From: Sphaerimonospora thailandensis
Lineage (GTDB): Bacteria; Actinomycetota; Actinomycetes; Streptosporangiales; Streptosporangiaceae
Length of the DNA: 64,000 nucleotides
Direction: 5' to 3'
Assembly (NCBI RefSeq): GCF_016863115.1
Contig: NZ_BOOG01000026.1
Span: 1 to 64,000 of the forward strand
Shown here: positions 63,502 to 64,000 of the stretch, one piece after another
Numbering within the stretch: the stretch's first letter is position 1
Layout of the letters: each line of letters begins with the position of its first letter
The notes under the pieces: generated by a model
Told to the model about the DNA's origin: nothing
Databases searched by the model: none
The model's input: the letters and a program-made list of their open reading frames with translations, nothing else
Translations under genes and position numbers: made by a program

Positions 63502-64000
63502 ATGTTCGAAAGGTTCACCGACCGTGCGCGGCGGGTTGTCGTCCTGGCTCAAGAAGAAGCCCGGATGCTCAATCACAACTACATCGGTACTGAGCACATT
63601 CTTCTGGGCTTGATCCATGAGGGTGAGGGCGTTGCCGCCAAGGCTCTGGAGAGCCTGGGCATCAGTCTTGAGGGTGTGCGCCAGCAGGTCGAGGAGATCA
63701 TCGGCCAGGGCCAGTCGGCGCCGTCGGGGCACATTCCCTTCACCCCGCGTGCCAAGAAGGTCCTTGAGCTGTCGCTCCGCGAGGCCTTGCAGCTCGGTCA
63801 CAACTACATCGGCACGGAGCACATCCTGCTCGGTTTGATCCGTGAGGGTGAGGGCGTCGCCGCCCAGGTGCTGGTGAAGCTTGGGGCCGACCTCAACCGG
63901 GTGCGGCAGCAGGTCATTCAGCTGCTGCACGGTTACCAGGGCAAGGAGCCGGCGGCGGCCGGGGGGCCGCAGGAGTCCGCTCCCTCGACATCTCTTGTGC
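63502..64000 (+). CDS. clpC: Clp protease ATP-binding subunit ClpC, 3'-truncated by the window edge
   Basis: The first 166 residues of ClpC. Two N-terminal Clp repeats are complete: [20 protein letters not shown] and [19 protein letters not shown], followed by [15 protein letters not shown]. The Walker modules lie beyond the edge. ClpC unfolds substrates for the ClpP peptidase. AGGAG is 7 bases before the ATG. Confidence 0.95.
   Translation, partial: MFERFTDRARRVVVLAQEEARMLNHNYIGTEHILLGLIHEGEGVAAKALESLGISLEGVRQQVEEIIGQGQSAPSGHIPFTPRAKKVLELSLREALQLGHNYIGTEHILLGLIREGEGVAAQVLVKLGADLNRVRQQVIQLLHGYQGKEPAAAGGPQESAPSTSLV

Overview
The window is a 64 kb stretch of a very GC-rich chromosome from a filamentous actinomycete. 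A chaplin domain, the topA / MFS-tmk / holB block, lsr2 beside clpC, a SAM-IV riboswitch and an actinobacterial c-di-AMP (ydaO) riboswitch all point there. The gene content looks most like the Streptosporangiales, but that placement is inference from family resemblance, not a search.

Layout. 1-0.7 kb: end of a chaplin-like surface protein. 0.96-10 kb: DUF5703 protein, topA, a membrane metallophosphoesterase, an MFS-thymidylate kinase fusion, holB and a RicT/PSP1 protein. 10.4-13 kb: secreted TAP-type peptidase, tRNA-Thr(CGU), a small orphan ORF and a Gly/Asn-rich secreted protein. 13.2-18.4 kb: accessory region with a two-gene carboxylate-activation/reduction cassette (LuxE/EhpF-like plus LuxC/EhpG-like), a VapBC pair, and an AAA-DUF4143 ATPase beside a truncated Fic-like gene, the last two bounded by 42-bp direct repeats. 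The second repeat is the 5' end of an ABC-F gene. 18.4-26 kb: ABC-F, a lipoprotein, a saccharopine-dehydrogenase-like reductase, an unusual membrane-tethered sigma factor and an NlpC/P60 endopeptidase. 25.8-36.4 kb: ppa, dacB, a DUF2342 protein, tilS, hpt, ftsH and the folate genes folE-folP-(NTF2-like)-folB-folK-DUF3180. 36.4-38.2 kb: an orphan NuoD paralogue and a Nudix hydrolase. 38.5-45.8 kb: peptide/nickel-type ABC importer with an amidase; its solute-binding protein is convergent to the rest. 46-50.6 kb: pentapeptide protein, a cysteine desulfurase-like enzyme under a SAM-IV riboswitch, a cytochrome P450 and a MidA-type methyltransferase. 50.7-56.5 kb: DUF2520 protein, panC, a nadB-nadC fusion, coaX and a small LuxR-type HTH (CoA and NAD supply). 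56.5-61.2 kb: patatin, an NlpC/P60 protein under a c-di-AMP riboswitch, a GNAT acetyltransferase and an RDD membrane protein with a long Gln/Gly/Tyr repeat. 61.3-62.6 kb: a non-coding stretch. 62.6-64 kb: a small ORF, lsr2 and the start of clpC.

How the genes fit together. Most of the window is core metabolism and cell maintenance: DNA topology and replication supply, tRNA modification, folate, pantothenate/CoA, NAD, proteolysis and envelope hydrolases. The main departures are the repeat-bounded accessory segment at 16.6-18.5 kb, the two low-complexity proteins (12.6 and 60.0 kb), the tethered sigma factor and the fused NadB-NadC. In-frame 9-21 bp tandem repeats occur inside several housekeeping genes. 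Several genes seem to be leaderless, with a TAnnnT-like -10 box ending 6-8 bases before the ATG. All calls rest on reading the sequence; no database search was run.
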